Shown here piece by piece: positions 32,827 to 45,518 of a stretch of 64,000 bases of DNA (within the stretch, counting starts at the first letter, position 1; every line of letters starts with the position of its first letter). Both the position numbers and the translations under genes were made by a program. The notes under the pieces are model-generated. The model was not told the DNA's origin, searched no databases, and saw only the letters and a list, made by a program, of their open reading frames with translations. The DNA is from Castor canadensis (taxonomy: Eukaryota; Chordata; Mammalia; Rodentia; Castoridae), in contig NC_133401.1 of assembly GCF_047511655.1 (NCBI RefSeq), positions 15,718,001 to 15,782,000 of the forward strand. The letters run 5' to 3'.

Positions 32827-34230
32827 TTACTCTTTGGTATCCTTGTAACAGATATAATTGTGCAGCCATTTTTCTTCCACTATGGCTTCCAACAGGGTCG
32901 ATATGGACCACATGACCAGTGGCAGCAAGCGTGGGAGTACAAGACAGCCCCACACCATAATTAATATAGCCCCAAACATCGTTTTAGATCCTCCTATTGT
33001 AGAGAACCATCCTCCAAGCAAATTGTCAGGATTCCACCCTTTCCAAGTTTGAACTGGAACATGAGCAATATTTCTATCTGTGATCTCTTCTATTACTTTC
33101 CAGTGTCATCAATCTGAAGACAACAGTTACTCAAGTTGAATTTGCCACAAACTCCCCCTTCGGAGGCTAAGAGACAGGCTTGAGCCAAGCGGTTTTGATA
33201 AATTGCATTGCGTATTTTGGTGCCTTGCTTAGCTAATATATTGAGGGCTTTTGCAGTTTCATTGGTTATGATCTCTACCACTGCCTGGAGCTGTATGATA
33301 TGGTTGAGCATATATATTGGAGTTCGGTATCCCCAAGAGCCATCCTCAGCCCATGTGGCTGGCCCATAATACTGAATTATCCAATATAATCCTCCTTGGG
33401 CCCCCCATCCTGTGTGTGTGTCGACCTTGTTCCATGCCTGTCGGAGGTGGGGGAAATTGGACAAGCGGTGTGGGTTTGGCTCAGAATGGTTTGGAGACCC
33501 CCACCACTGGGTTTTTCTAGCAGTGGCATTATAAAGTCGTTTACCCAAGCATGTTAAGCTCCTGATGGGGTTGTTGAACTTTCTTCCCCACTGGGAAAGA
33601 CAGTTTTTACCAACAATGGAAGTTTTTAGGAGCCAATTTCCTTCCTTGAGGCAAGGATGTTTTGTCCCATTGGGGGGTTTCTGGGGATCTAATTCTTTAG
33701 CGTTCCAGGGCCATTGATCTCCCATATTTGCTCCCCTGACACACATAGGAAGAAGTGACATTAAGAGACTGAGATGTTGTCTCTGCTAAGGACAAGAACA
33801 AATTTCTGGTACTGATGGAAATGGGAGGAGGGCCTTTTTCCATCTCCTCATAGAAGGAATGAAAACTAGTTTTGCCCTTGGGTCATTCCATAGGCCATCT
33901 TTGTGGATGCCTATTATGTGGCCCCTTTCCCATTTTCATCTGGAATCTGTGAAGTTAAGGATAGTGAAGCTGACAGGATTACAGGCTCCCCAGAAACAAT
34001 CAGGTGGGGCAGCTCTCTTTTGGAGGATGGCAGACTTACTGTTTTCACGGGCTCCAGCCCACGTGGCCCAAGTTACACATTTCCAAAAAGGGCACATGGG
34101 TGAGTTTCCATAACACCCATATTTATACCCAGTTGGCTGTTCCTCACACATGCACTTGTTCTCTTTAGTATGGCTCCTTACCCAGGAAAAGGCTGTACAC
34201 CCAGAGACCTCAGCATCAGCAAGCAATATG
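32827..34230 (-). pseudogene. ERV env (surface and transmembrane parts), broken
   Basis: The longest open piece (33,093-33,761, 222 codons) covers the end of the surface unit and the ectodomain of the transmembrane unit. It has a heptad-like stretch, then an [13 protein letters not shown] segment and a C-X6-CC motif, the signature of gamma-type Env. The reading frame changes right after this near 33,093. The next piece (32,827-33,021) carries the membrane-proximal region and a hydrophobic segment. Upstream surface fragments (33,936-34,226) are in other frames. It is not a functional envelope gene as it stands. Confidence 0.8.
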
Positions 34231-34878
34231 AGTTAATGATCTGGGTCCGGGTAATTAGGGGCCCTCTCGTGTGTCAGACCTCTAGCCCTTCTTCTGAGGG
34301 AGCATATGCAGGGTCAAAGCAGGTGTGCTGATTGCTGTGAGAGCACACGGAGTAAGTGGTACACTGTGAAAACATGACCCCATAACAGTACCTGCACATG
34401 AGCAACAGCTATGGAACAGCAGGGCTCTGGGAACGGCATCCCTAGTCCGAGTAGCACGCAAGCACAACTCACAGGCTGAGCGGTTTGGGCTTGTAGGAGG
34501 AACCCAGAATAGAAACACCCAGAAACAATACCATATCCTGTCACTAGGAGGAGAAAGATTGCCAGAAAGAGCCCCTTGATTCTGCTCCGTCCTGCTGGGG
34601 CAGTTACTGTTATTGCTACTGGTCAAAATAAGGTTACAATACCAAAAAGAGAGATAGGTAAGGGACGGCAGAACTCAAACACCACCACAGAACATTGCCA
34701 TGAGAAACAGCAGTCCATTAACCGTCTATCCAGTCTACTCCTCAAGCTTCTGCCATGCGCAGACTAGTCAGCTTCCAGTTTGTGACTAGGGCAAGGCTGA
34801 AGGTCCCCTCCTCAGGGTCAGTTTGAGGGGATCACTGGAATCCAGTTGACTCTTCCACTCAGGAGTTGCCTTTTTCAC

Positions 34879-35912
34879 TCAGGTGTGGTGGATCCACAGG
34901 GTGATCTCTGTCACCTTGATTGCTGTGAGAGTGGTTAGGATCACTGAATACAGCCCTCTCCACAGAGGCTGGAGAGGCTGAAGATTCCACTCCTTTATCC
35001 AAACTTGGTCACCTGGCTTAAAGGAATGCACATCAGTGGTTAGGCTAATAGGGAGTCTTCTCAAACATGGTGGTGTTGGTCATTGAGCACCCTTCCCAAG
35101 CCACGCATCTGTGGGAGCAAAGTTAGATTTCCTATCTCTTTTAGATCTCCCTTTATGTCCTTTATTAGTGGGGGTGGCCTTCTGCAGAGAAACTCATAGG
35201 GCAAAAACCCAGTCTGTTTGGTGGGACTACACCTAACCCTAAGTAGGACCAATGGTAAGACCTGCTCCCATGTCAGGTGTGTTTCCTGACAGAGTTTACT
35301 CATCTGAGTTTTTAGTGTCTGATTCATTCTTTCAACTTTGCCTGAACTCTGAGGCTGGTACACTGTGTGAAGGTTCCAGGTTATTTTTAGTCCCTTTGCC
35401 AGTTTAAGAATTTCTGCCACAAAAACTGGTCCATTGTCTGACCCAATGAAGATGGGGATCCTATACCTGGAATTATTTCCTTTAGTAAAGCATGGACCAC
35501 TTCTTGGGCCTTCTCTGTTCAGATGGGGAAAGCCTCTACCCACCCAGAGAATGTGCACACAGTCACCAGAAGATATTTGTAGCCTCTAGTTCGGGGCAGC
35601 TCAGTGAAGTCTATTTCCAAGTCTTCAAAAGGGGAATTACCCACATGTTGGATTCCTGGTTTAGGGAGGGGTCCCTGCTTGGGGTTATTTTTGGCACATT
35701 TCACGTTGCTTACAAATATTGCTGGCTAGACTGGTGAGATGGGGGACATAGAAATACTGGCTGAGCAATTGCTCAAGGGCCAACTTTCCCATATGAGAGT
35801 CCTGATGAGCATTCTTTACAAAGGTGGGGGCTAGTTTCTCTGGAATCCCTATCTGCCTATCTGCAAGCTGATACCATCCCCCTCTACTTTTCCTTCCTCT
35901 TGAGTAAACCAC
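34879..35912 (-). pseudogene. ERV integrase, broken
   Basis: N-terminal zinc domain remnant at 35,912-35,700, a core with the three acidic motifs (DFTELP at about 35,620, SDNGP at about 35,440, SGKVERMN at about 35,345), and a C-terminal domain at 35,064-34,879 (FKPGDQVWIKEW). Frames differ between the pieces. The two Cys of the zinc domain are spaced C-X5-C rather than the usual C-X2-C. Confidence 0.85.
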
Positions 35913-36308
35913 TCACATTCATGACAGGAGTAATGTTGAACACATTCTGTCAGTGGGGTAGGAAGGAGTGCAGCAGTTACAGCCACAGGCAGGGCGGGTG
36001 ACACCCAGAGAGCTCTGCATGAGCTTCCTGATCAGCTCTCATTTCCCAATGCCACCACAGACTTGCCCTTCTGATGACCTGGACAATGCATAACAGCAAC
36101 CTTTTTGGGGGCCCACACTGCCTCCAGGAGGTCAAGAATGTCCGGCCCATATTTGATGTCTTCCTCCTGAGGTAATTAATCCTCTTTCTTTGTATATAGT
36201 CCCATGAACATGAAGAGTGGTAAAAGCACATTTAGAGTTTGTGTATATGTTAACAGTCTCTTCAGCTGCCAGGACGAGGGTGTGCATCAGTGCAGTGAGT
36301 TCAGCTTT

Positions 36309-36530
36309 TCATGCTGATGTGCCTGGAATTAGAGCCCGAGCTTCCAGGACTGAATCCAGAGACACCATTGCATAACCAGCATATCTTGTTCCTTCTTTAA
36401 GGAAGCTGCTCCAGTCTGTGAATAGTTCGAGGTCAGGCTGAGCTAGTGGCTGGTTGCCGAGATCAGGGCAGCTCAAGAGGATCTCATTAATCACCTCAAC
36501 ACAGTCATGGTCCAGAGGCCCTGCAGCCAA
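36309..36530 (-). pseudogene. ERV RNase H fragment
   Basis: LELFTDWSSFLKEGTRYAGY (about 36,443-36,384) is the start of the RNase H domain, with the first catalytic Asp retained. It is the most 5' recognisable part of this ERV. Confidence 0.75.
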
Positions 36531-36600
36531 TGGGAGGAGGGTTGCTGGGTATAAAGCCCAGACAACTTATAGTTTCACTTGCGGATTTTCACAGAGCATA

Positions 36601-36969
36601 CTCTGGTATCCAACCATCCTGGCATTTGTCAGCCAATAGTGTCCCTTTACTGTTCATATATCCTTGCTTAAAGTTCCAAATTCTCTTAAAAGGATTTTAT
36701 ACACTCTGTTTGAATCAATATGAAAATATGTCTATTCACTGCATATGATTATTGCATATGTCCCATGAGTCTCTTGTAATCTATAATTGACCTCTTCTCG
36801 GCCCCTCTCTTCTTCATACTCATCACCTGCTAAGAAACTACCCACTTTTCTACTTTTCTCACTCAATGTTTTTGCCAATAAACTGGAAATTAGATTCTGG
36901 TTCTTCATTTTTGGCCAGAATAGTTTAAAGACCTGTACAATGTCCAGTTGAAACTCTTTGTTTTGGCTT
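36601..36969. other. unassigned intergenic sequence
   Basis: AT-rich, without gene or recognisable repeat; the left end may still be ERV. Confidence 0.4.
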
Positions 36970-37225
36970 TATTAGGGAATGAACTCCCAACTTTACATTT
37001 GTTAAGCAAGTGCCTTACAATTTGACCCATGCATTTTAGTTTGCTTTTCAGATAGGGTCTCGCACTTTGCTCAGCAGACCTCAGACTGTGATCCCCCTAT
37101 CTCTGTTATCCCAAGTAACTGGGATTACAGGGATGAACCAACATGCCCACCTTGTTTTTGAGATAGTGTCTTGCTAACTTTTGCCCAGGCTGGCCTCCAA
37201 CCTAGTTCCTCCTATCTCCACCTTC
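36970..37225 (-). repeat. old B1-dID SINE, antisense
   Basis: TTAAGCAAGTGCCTTACAAT (ID part), then GATAGGGTCTCGCACTTTGC and AAGTAACTGGGATTACAGGG (B1 part), followed by a second B1-like GATAGTGTCTTGCTAACTTT. Confidence 0.7.
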
Positions 37226-38425
37226 CATGTAGAAATGGAAACTCTTAAACTCTGGATAAACACTATAACTAGAAAAAGTGAGAGACTTAAAAGGAAACCA
37301 TTTTAAGGAGTCAGACCTCACAATATATAATAATTACCTCACAAACTCTTTTATAGTACTTATTACCAGGTATATATTAAATAAGATCACATTGACAATA
37401 GAAAAGTTTTTTCAAATAAGAACTACAAAAACATTTTAAATGCAGTATATACAATTAAAAATGGATACCTCCATCTCTAGTAATATAAAACAGATAATTC
37501 CAAACAGTTCTCCTGCTTAGAAAACTGTAGAAATATCATTAAATGTAAAATTATTTTTTCAGAAAGTCCACAAGGAAAATGGAGAAATAATAGTTCAATA
37601 CAAACATCCAGTGACATGAGCCAGGTATTTGGGATTACTTTTACCCTGATTGTCAAGTTGAAAGGTCTAACACTGTAGTATTTTTCCCACTTGTGTAGCT
37701 GGGGCAACAAATGCTAGAGTTGTGGGTTTTTCAAATGGGAAGACTTGTAAAGTCACCTTACTTTATGAAGAGGACTCCAATACAATGCATACTGAGAGTA
37801 AGGAATCACATGAGTGATCCCTGTAAATCCAAGCCTGGCACTGTGGAAGTCCACAATCCACAACACCAATAGACACAGAGGATAAGAAGGCCCCAAGAAA
37901 GACTTCTGTCTCTAGCAAAAGATAAGAAAAGGGCAACCTTACAAGACAGAACACTTTTAACTGAATCCATCCCTCTTTGGGTAATACCATCGATATCCAT
38001 ATCCCTCCCTCTTCCCCACACAGCCATGATGTCCTAGACACTTGTCCATCCTTACCCTGCACTAATGAGGTGCCCTTTTTCTCCCTACATGGTGCTGCAG
38101 ACTGAGGTGGAGCTCTGTTAATCATCCCCACCCTCATTAAGTGAATGTCACCCAAGATGAAGACCCCTTACTCCATCCCAACTCAAGAGGGAGCTAGGAA
38201 AAAGAATTTCAAGTATTTCATCAAAAAGAAAAAATGAGAGATAAACAAATGTGGCAAAATCTTTATTGTTCTGGAATATGATAGGGTGGGGGTTGATTTA
38301 TAACTTTTTGTGTTTGAAAAATTTTATAGCAAACCTCAAAATAATTATCACCTGATGAGTTCAAATTCTGTTTTTCCTAAATAAAGCAACCATCTTAACC
38401 TGATCTTTTTTTAATTCCTGCAATT
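37226..38425. other. unassigned intergenic sequence
   Basis: No gene or clear repeat. The open frames at 37,763-38,155 have no recognisable domain. Confidence 0.45.
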
Positions 38426-38782
38426 TGTTAGTCAACTTTATCATCCCTGGGACAAAATGCCTGACATAAACAAAAGGACAGATTGATTCATCTCATAGTT
38501 TCAGAGGTTTCACTCCATCCTGAAAGAGTGTAGGAAAAGTGGAGCAAAGTAGCTCACCCCATGGTGGCCAGGAAGCAGAGAGAAAAAAGAGCCCAGAGTC
38601 AGGCATAACCTGATTCCTGATTCCTGATTCCTTCAAAGGCACCCCCCCACCTCCAGTGACCCACATCTTCTAGCTAGGTCCCACCTTCTAAAGTTTCCAC
38701 TATCCAAAATAGCACCAGCCAGCTGGGCACCAAGTTTTCCACACATGAGCCAGCAAGGGAACGCTTCATATTCAAACCATCA
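38426..38782 (-). repeat. MaLR-like LTR
   Basis: On the plus strand it starts TGTTAGTCAAC and ends ATTCAAACCATCA, the same subfamily as 20,909-21,253 (shared TAGGTCCCACCTTCTAAAGT and ACACATGAGCCAGCAAGGGA blocks). It contains a small CTGATTC triplication at about 38,611-38,631. Confidence 0.7.
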
Positions 38783-38924
38783 TCATAATGGAGATGTAAG
38801 CTCTTCCTGAGAAGGAACACTATTTTTAGAAAGAATAATGGAAATGACAACCTACCTGGAACTTGGTAACATGACTCTATTCTTGAAGAACAGAAGATCT
38901 TTGGAGGCAAAGATATGGATGATC

Positions 38925-39195
38925 ACAATTTGAGACCAGCCTGAGCAAAAAGTTAGCAAGAGCCCATCTCAACAGAGAAGCTGGGAGTACTGGTACATGC
39001 CTGTAATCTGAGCTATGTAGGAGGCTTAAGCAGGGGGATCATGGTCCAGGCCAACCTGGTCAAAAAAATTCAAGACCCTATCTGAAAAATAACTAAAGCT
39101 AAGAAGGGATGGGAGCATGGCTCAAGTGGTGGAGCACCTGCCTAGAAAATGTGAGGCTCTGAGTTCAAGCCCCAGTACAGCCCAAAATAGGCAAT
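38925..39195 (+). repeat. B1-dID dimeric SINE
   Basis: B1 sequence (TACATGCCTGTAATCTGAGC) then ID (GGCTCAAGTGGTGGAGCACC ... GAGTTCAAGCCCCAGTACAG), with an extra B1 tail fragment on its left. Confidence 0.85.
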
Positions 39196-39695
39196 TTCAT
39201 GGCAACACATAGTTAAGGGAGAAAAAAAATCCCATGAGATGGGCATTGGTTTCCCCACCTCGTTTGTTTGTGTGGAACCTACACAGTAGGAAGGGAAGAC
39301 TAGACAGCAGTGACTATTGGATTTCAATTGTATGATTTTCTCTTTCCTTCTTCCCAAATTACTTTCTCCTCTTTTTCCACCTTCTGAACCCCTCCCAGCC
39401 CACCCACCCCCATCACGGACTCTTACAGAACTCCCGCTTGTTCCCCCAGGCTGTTGGGTCACATTGTTTCCCATTTCTCAGTTTCCCAAACTCAGTGATG
39501 TCACCTAAGTTCTGAATAACTTCTGAACAGGATTTGCTGCTTTTGAGAGATAGCTCAGGGGAAATTCCTGTAAATCAGCATTTGGAGTCTTTTCTTGCTT
39601 TTATTTTCTAGAAGTCTACTTGTGCTAACACAAGGACATGCTCAAATAGTTTAAATCTTCCATCTTTGTTATCAAGTCTCTCTCATTGGGAGAAT
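39196..39695. other. unassigned intergenic sequence
   Basis: Pyrimidine-rich in the middle; nothing recognised. Confidence 0.5.
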
Positions 39696-39697
39696 TG

Positions 39698-39848
39698 AGG
39701 TTCGAGGCCGGCCTGGTCAAATAGTTTGCAAGACCCCATCTCCAAAATAACAGGAACAAAAATGGAGTGAAGGGTGGCTCAAGTGGTAGAGTGCCTGCTT
39801 TGCAAGCATGAAGCCCTGAGTTCAAACCCCAATCCCACCAAAAAAAAG
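39698..39848 (+). repeat. 5'-truncated B1-dID SINE
   Basis: GAGGCCGGCCTGGTCAAATA (B1 end) then GTGGCTCAAGTGGTAGAGTG ... GTTCAAACCCCAATCCCACC. Confidence 0.85.
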
Positions 39849-40049
39849 TCTCTCTCCATCAAAACTTCTACATTGTGGTTGTTCATTTGTTCTGGAAACA
39901 CTACCAGTACAAGAACTGCATTTTAAGACACATTGTCTACCAAGTAGAAGCTCAAGTTATTGAGCTATTAACTCTCTAGAACTATGAGTCATTGAGACAA
40001 GAGAGCATAAATTCTATTTAATTTACTATTATATGCATATATCTATTTA

Positions 40050-40125
40050 ATTTTTGTGGTGCTGGAGTTTGAATGTGAGACCTAGGCAGGCACTCAAAAC
40101 ACTTGAGCCAGACCCCCAGCCCATA
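40050..40125 (-). repeat. ID SINE, antisense
   Basis: GTGGTGCTGGAGTTTGAATG ... ACTTGAGCCAGACCCCCAGC is the reverse complement of the ID unit. Confidence 0.75.
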
Positions 40126-40540
40126 CCTATTTAATCTAATTTTAGTTATCGCATTTTTGGTTCTATGATTTGTATGGATCCAAACCCTCTCACAAAACTT
40201 TCTCTTTGTTTTCTTTGAAAGTTTAATGAATGTCATCATTCCAGAGTCTATCAGATAACCACAGTACTTTAATCACCCAACTTCGGGTTTGGCTCACTTG
40301 GTCCTTATTCCTAGAAAACCTGGTAATCTTTTGAATTTCAGATATTAAATATGAAAAACTGTGAAAGTTCTAATGATTTGGTATTCTTCAGAAATGGGTT
40401 TAATTTTCTGGGGACAGACAAGGAGAGGAGGGCAGATCACCCTTATGTGATAAAAGATTGATATCCATGACAGGTAAGGATGTGGATCATCTTATGTACT
40501 TTTCAAAAAGTGGTAAATGTTAAATTTAAAGCATCTTTGA

Positions 40541-40758
40541 GCCAGGTGCTGGTGACTCACACCTGTAATCCTAGCTACTCAGGAAGCAGAGATCAGGAGA
40601 ATCATGGCTCCAGGCCAGCCTGGGCAAATACTTCCTGACAACCTATCTCTAAAATACCCAACACAAAGATAGGCTGGCAGAGTGGCTCGTGTGATAGAGT
40701 GCCTGCCTAGCAAGGATGAGACCCAGAGTTCAAACACCAGTATTGCCAAAAAAAATTA
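40541..40758 (+). repeat. B1-dID dimeric SINE
   Basis: GCCAGGTGCTGGTGACTCAC and CCTGTAATCCTAGCTACTCA (B1) then AGAGTGCCTGCCTAGCAAGG ... CACCAGTATTGCC (ID). Confidence 0.88.
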
Positions 40759-41740
40759 TCTTTGAACCCAGAAATCCTACTTCTACAATTTTCTTCTAGA
40801 GACAAGGGAAGAAAATAGTAGCAGCCCTATGGTTCACTACCTTTTTCCCTAGAGATACCTAAGCAACTATGACATCAATCACACCAACACACACACATTT
40901 AGTAGGCTGAAGACAATGAAAAAGTTCTCATTTTCAATTTAATGTTTAACTGTGTATATCTGATCTATTCAAATTGCCCACTACCAATAAACTTAGAATT
41001 TATGTACACATAGAATATGGTTTGTGCAAAGAATAATCAGTTATGTAACTTCTTTATCCCTACATGAATGAGTAATCAAATATAAAAATCCGAGTTCCCA
41101 AACAGCTTCCTCTGAGCTGGCATGCATCATACACGTGGTGCATGTCCATCTGTTCATCTGAAGCTCAAACACTTGTCAGTGCATAATTACAAAGCTATGA
41201 TCCATCATTTCAGGCCTCTTTCAAAAGGAATTGTATATCTGGGCCAGATTTGGACAAATATTGACTCACATTTGCAGTGTGCATCTGTTAGCCTCCAAAA
41301 GTACATTCCAGTACAGGATCAGGACAGTGGGGAAACTGCTTTATAAGGCTTTCCTGAGAGGAAAGCTACATTTGCATGTGATTTTTGCTCATATCCTTTT
41401 AATCATTAATATCTGTTGTGCAAGAACTATGATTCATCCAAGTTTGCTGTGGCAATAGGTTAATTTGTGTTGCTTCAGGAGTTAATAGGAAAATTGAAAA
41501 AAACAATTTTTGGGGGTGTACATTTTTCTTTCTTTACACTGCTTTTTAGTAAGGTAAAACATTCATCAGTAGGATGCCAATGAAGTAAAAGTTAGTACAC
41601 AAACATAGCACGTTGTGCAGCCATTAAAAGCATGTGATAGATAAACTTGGTGACAAAGTTTACAAAGTTTATCTTTAGGTCATACTGTGACCTAAAGAGG
41701 TTGTAATATTTTACATTTCTACAACAGTGTCTGGGAGCAG
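40759..41740. other. unassigned intergenic sequence
   Basis: No gene recognised; the open frames here have no recognisable domain. Confidence 0.5.
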
Positions 41741-42904
41741 TTTGCCCTGCATTCTTGTTCACACTCGGTATTGTCCTGTTTTTTCAAGGCCATTCTAATA
41801 GGTGTGCAATCCTACTTCAATGTGGCTTTAATTTGCATTTCCCTAGTGACTAGTGACATTCAGCATAATACCTTGTGCTTTGTGACATCTACACGTGTTC
41901 ACTGGTGAAGTGCCAGTGTTTAAAATGTGTGCCTATTTTAAAAACTCTCAATTAATTCAGTGCTTCTGGCGTTTGCACTCGGGCTTCATACTTGATAGGA
42001 AGCATCAGGAAACTTCCATACTGGAAGGACTTCCAGCCCTTTTTGCTTTAGTTATTTTTCTTTTTAAGAGTCCCACATTTTCTGCCTGGGTGAGCCTAGA
42101 CTGCAATCCTCCTACTTATGCCTGCCATGTAGCTGGGATTACATTTGTGAAGCACCACACCCAGCTAATTAGTTGAGGTGGAATCTTGCTATTTGCCCAT
42201 GCTGGCCTCGATTATTAGTTTTTTTAAGCCCTTTTTTTTTATTGGGTTGTTTTCTTGAGAGTTCTTGGAACTCTTGGAGAGTTCTTTATGTGTTATATAT
42301 TTTGAACACAAGTCTTTTTTTTGATGAATATTTTCTTCCAGCCTGAAACTTTCATACTTTCTTAAGTGTCTTTTAAGGAGTTGTTTTGATTTTTTTTTAA
42401 TTTTGCTGAAGTCAACTTTATCAAATTTCCTTATATGGATCATGTTAAAGAAAAAACTCTTTGCCTAACTGACAAAATGTCATCTTCCTAATGTTCCCTA
42501 ATGTAAGTCCCTAATGTTTATTGGTATCAAGGGATCTACGGTGACTACTTTATTGTTGGTACTGGTAATTTGTGGCTTCCCTTGTTTTTAATCAGTCTGC
42601 TTAGAAATGTTTTCATTTTTATTAATTTTTTCAAAGAATCAACTTTTGGCTTCACTGATTTTCTCTGTTCACATTCTATTGTTGCTTTCATTGATTTCTG
42701 CCTTTTTATTTCTTCCGCTTTCCTGGGGCTTAATTTGCTCTTCGTGGTGGAAGTTTTGATAACTAATTTCAGAACTTTCATGATTTCTACCACGTTCATT
42801 CAATGTTATCAATCTCCCTCCAAGAATTTCTGTAGCTGCATCCCACAGATTTTGATACACTGTTATCATTTGAATTCATGTTATTTTCACATTTTTGTTG
42901 AATA

Positions 42905-42992
42905 ATTTTTTTGGCAGCACTAAGGTCTGATTTCAGGGCCTCAGGCTTGCTAGGCAGGCACTCTACCACTTGAGCCTCTCCACCAGCCCTTA
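42905..42992 (-). repeat. ID SINE, antisense
   Basis: GGCAGCACTAAGGTCTGATT ... GGCAGGCACTCTACCACTTG ... CACCAGCCCT, the reverse complement of the ID unit, inserted in the antisense L1. Confidence 0.85.
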
Positions 42993-44053
42993 TTTTCACA
43001 TTTCTTATTTTCTCATTAACACAGACCTTACTTAGAAACAGGCTGCTGAACTTTCAAATATTTGGAAGTGGGAAATTTTGCAGTTTTAATAACATTTTGT
43101 GTTGTCTATGGGTGGAAAGTTTCTAGAAATCTAGTTTAATTCCATTTTGGTCAGAGTAATGCTTTGCATGACTTTTAAACTTGGTATGATTTATTTTATG
43201 CCCCAGCACATTTATTTTGGTGAATGCTACAAATATACTTGAAGCCAACACTGGAATATGTATTCAATCATCACTGGATGAAATGTCCTCTAAGTGTCAA
43301 ACAAGTCATCTTTTATTCAAGTCTTGTACATCCTTCCTGGTTTTCTGTTTCCTTGTTTTAATCAGTTACTAAGAGAAGAGTACTGAGTTCTCCACTGTAA
43401 TTGTGGTTTTCTATCAGCTTTTGCTTTGTGCATCTTGAAGCCCTGTATATACACATTTAGGATTGTCTCCTCCTGGTGTATGGCTGGTGACGTTCCATGA
43501 TATGACTTTGTTAATATTAATGCAGCTTTCTTTAGATTGGTTTTGATATAGTATGCCTTTTTCTGTCCTTAGACTTTTAACATATTTGTATTTTTAAAAG
43601 ATTACTTGTAGAAAACAGCATATAGCACATAATCAGGCTGTTTTTCTATCCACTCTTGACAATCTCTGTGTTAAGTGTCATGTTTACATTTACATTTAAT
43701 GTAATTATTGACATCATTGGATTTGAACCAATGAAAATTTGAAAATTTTCATCATGAAAATTGTTTTATTTGTACCATTTGTCTTTCTTTCATTCTCTGT
43801 CTGCTTTTGGTTTAAGTAATTTTTATAGTTCTATTTTACCCCTACTCTTGGTTTATGAGTCACACCACTTAAAAATTTGTTAGTTCCTCCAAGGCTTAAA
43901 ATAAACATGTATATTTTTTCATAGTATACCTTCAAATATCATGCAATGTGCAGAATATAACTATATACTTCCAACTTCTATCCCCCCTGTCCTGTAGTAT
44001 TTTTACATTTTTTGCATATGTTACAAACTAAGTCCTCATTCTTATCTTTGCTT

Positions 44054-44148
44054 GTTTTTATGGGGGGAGCAATACTGGGGTACAAACTCAGGGCCTCATC
44101 CTTGCTAGGCGGGAGCTCTATGACTTGAGCCTCTCTGCCAGCCCCTTA
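44054..44148 (-). repeat. ID SINE, antisense
   Basis: GCAATACTGGGGTACAAACT ... GCTAGGCGGGAGCTCTATGA ... GCCAGCCCC, inserted in the antisense L1. Confidence 0.85.
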
Positions 44149-44307
44149 CCTTTGCTTTGTGAATTGTACTTTAAGAGTGTTTAGCATATTTTATAAGCTA
44201 TTTTGTACTTACCTTCATTTTAGCTATTTTCGATTATTTCTTTTGGTAGATCCAAGACTATTGTGATATGGTATTTTTCCAGATGGTAGACATCCTTTTA
44301 ATATTTC

Positions 44308-44382
44308 TCTTTTTTTGGTGGTACTGGGGGGTTGAACTCTGGACCTCACACTTGCTAGGCAGGTGCTCTACCACTTGATCTG
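44308..44382 (-). repeat. ID SINE, antisense
   Basis: GGTGGTACTGGGGGGTTGAA ... GGCAGGTGCTCTACCACTTG, inserted in the antisense L1. Confidence 0.85.
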
Positions 44383-45401
44383 ATCTGTTCCATCATTCCT
44401 ACTTATTATTTCTTGTAGTGCAGATCTGCTAGTACTGAATTATATCAGCTTCTGTACATCTGAAAATGTCTTCATTCTGCATACTTTTAGAAATATGTTT
44501 TCTATTGGGCTTAGAATTTTTGATTAACAGTGATTGTTTCAAAATGTTAAAGATGTCACTCCATTGTCTTCTGCTTGCATGGTTTCTGATGAGAAGTTGC
44601 TGCTTTTCTCATCCGTTTTTCCCTGCCACCAATTTTTTTTAGCATTGTACACTTTCAGCTGTTAGTCCGTAATGTGTCTGTCATTTCCTAGTTGCTTTAA
44701 ATCTTGCCTGAATTTTTTTAGATTCTTGAATCTATGTGAGTTCTTTGGTTTTTTGTTTTGTTGTTGTTGTTTTTTTTTAATTTTCAGCCTTTTCATCTTC
44801 AAATATCTTTTCTTCCTATTCTCTCTACCCTGAGTTTCCAATTACATCAGTATACTAGATACTACACAGTTATCCAATTCTGGGGTGTTCTCTTGTTTTC
44901 TTTGCACCTTTTGCTTTTGTGTTTTAGTTTGGGTGATTTCTATTGACCAATATGCAGGTTCTCTGACACTTTTCTCAGCTATGTTGACCATACTTTTTTT
45001 TGGCCTTTTTGAGAATCCCTGGATTACTCAGCATACTGTGCGACTGAGCTAGTACCTTACAGGCCAGGTTAAGCCAGTGCCTTGCCCACCTTAGTGGAAA
45101 GCTGACACAAAAAACTGTGATACATCAACTTACACTACTGAATTACACCTGGACATCCTAGGCTACAACAATGAGAACTAAAGAAATTCACAGACAGACC
45201 TAATTTATTTTTATCTTCAAAAAAACTAAGAACATTTGAAAATTAACTTCAGGGGTTTTATTCTTTAATTTAGGCCATAATGCCATATAATAAAATAGAG
45301 CAGCCATGTCAGGAGTTCTAAAGCATAAATTCTATAAGTTCTAAAATATAAGCTCAGCAGTTACTCATTACTTTGATAAAACTGGTAAATGTTCATTATA
45401 A

Positions 45402-45518
45402 TTTTGTTTATTGCTTTGAAACATAGTCTCACTATGTAGTCCAGGCTGGCCTCAAACTCATGGTTCTCCTGCCTTGGCATCCCAAGTACAGGGATTACAG
45501 GACTGCCTGGCTTTCACA
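45402..45518 (-). repeat. B1 SINE, antisense
   Basis: CATAGTCTCACTATGTAGTC, CAGGCTGGCCTCAAACTCAT and CAGGGATTACAGGACTGCCT. Confidence 0.88.

Larger units (their letters stand above)
32375..36600 (-). mobile_element. 5'-truncated ERV (gamma-type env), minus strand
   Basis: On the minus strand, in order: RNase H (36,530-36,309), integrase (35,912-34,879), env (34,230-32,827) and a short 3' LTR (32,608-32,375). Gag, protease and most of RT are missing, and the right boundary is approximate. All ORFs are broken. It lies between the two zinc-finger genes and is unrelated in sequence to the provirus at 10.8-17.8 kb. Confidence 0.85.
41745..45005 (-). mobile_element. old L1 sequence, antisense, with three ID insertions
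   Basis: Antisense L1: the ORF2 C-terminal region at 41,750-42,500 (TTAATTTGCATTTCCCTAGT; ACAAGTCTTTTTTTTGATGA), then endonuclease and ORF1-type antisense blocks from 42,540 to 45,000 (AAAGAATCAACTTTTGGCTT; GGTTTCTGATGAGAAGTTGC; TCTTCAAATATCTTTTCTTC). There are probably two adjacent copies. Heavily decayed. Confidence 0.7.

Noticed and set aside
33093..33761. Intact domesticated env (syncytin-like) gene
   Set aside because: The frame breaks before the membrane segment and the surface region is in pieces, so an intact gene is not supported.
37763..38155. 130-codon minus-strand frame
   Set aside because: No domain, no repeat support and no neighbouring splice or promoter signal; treated as chance.
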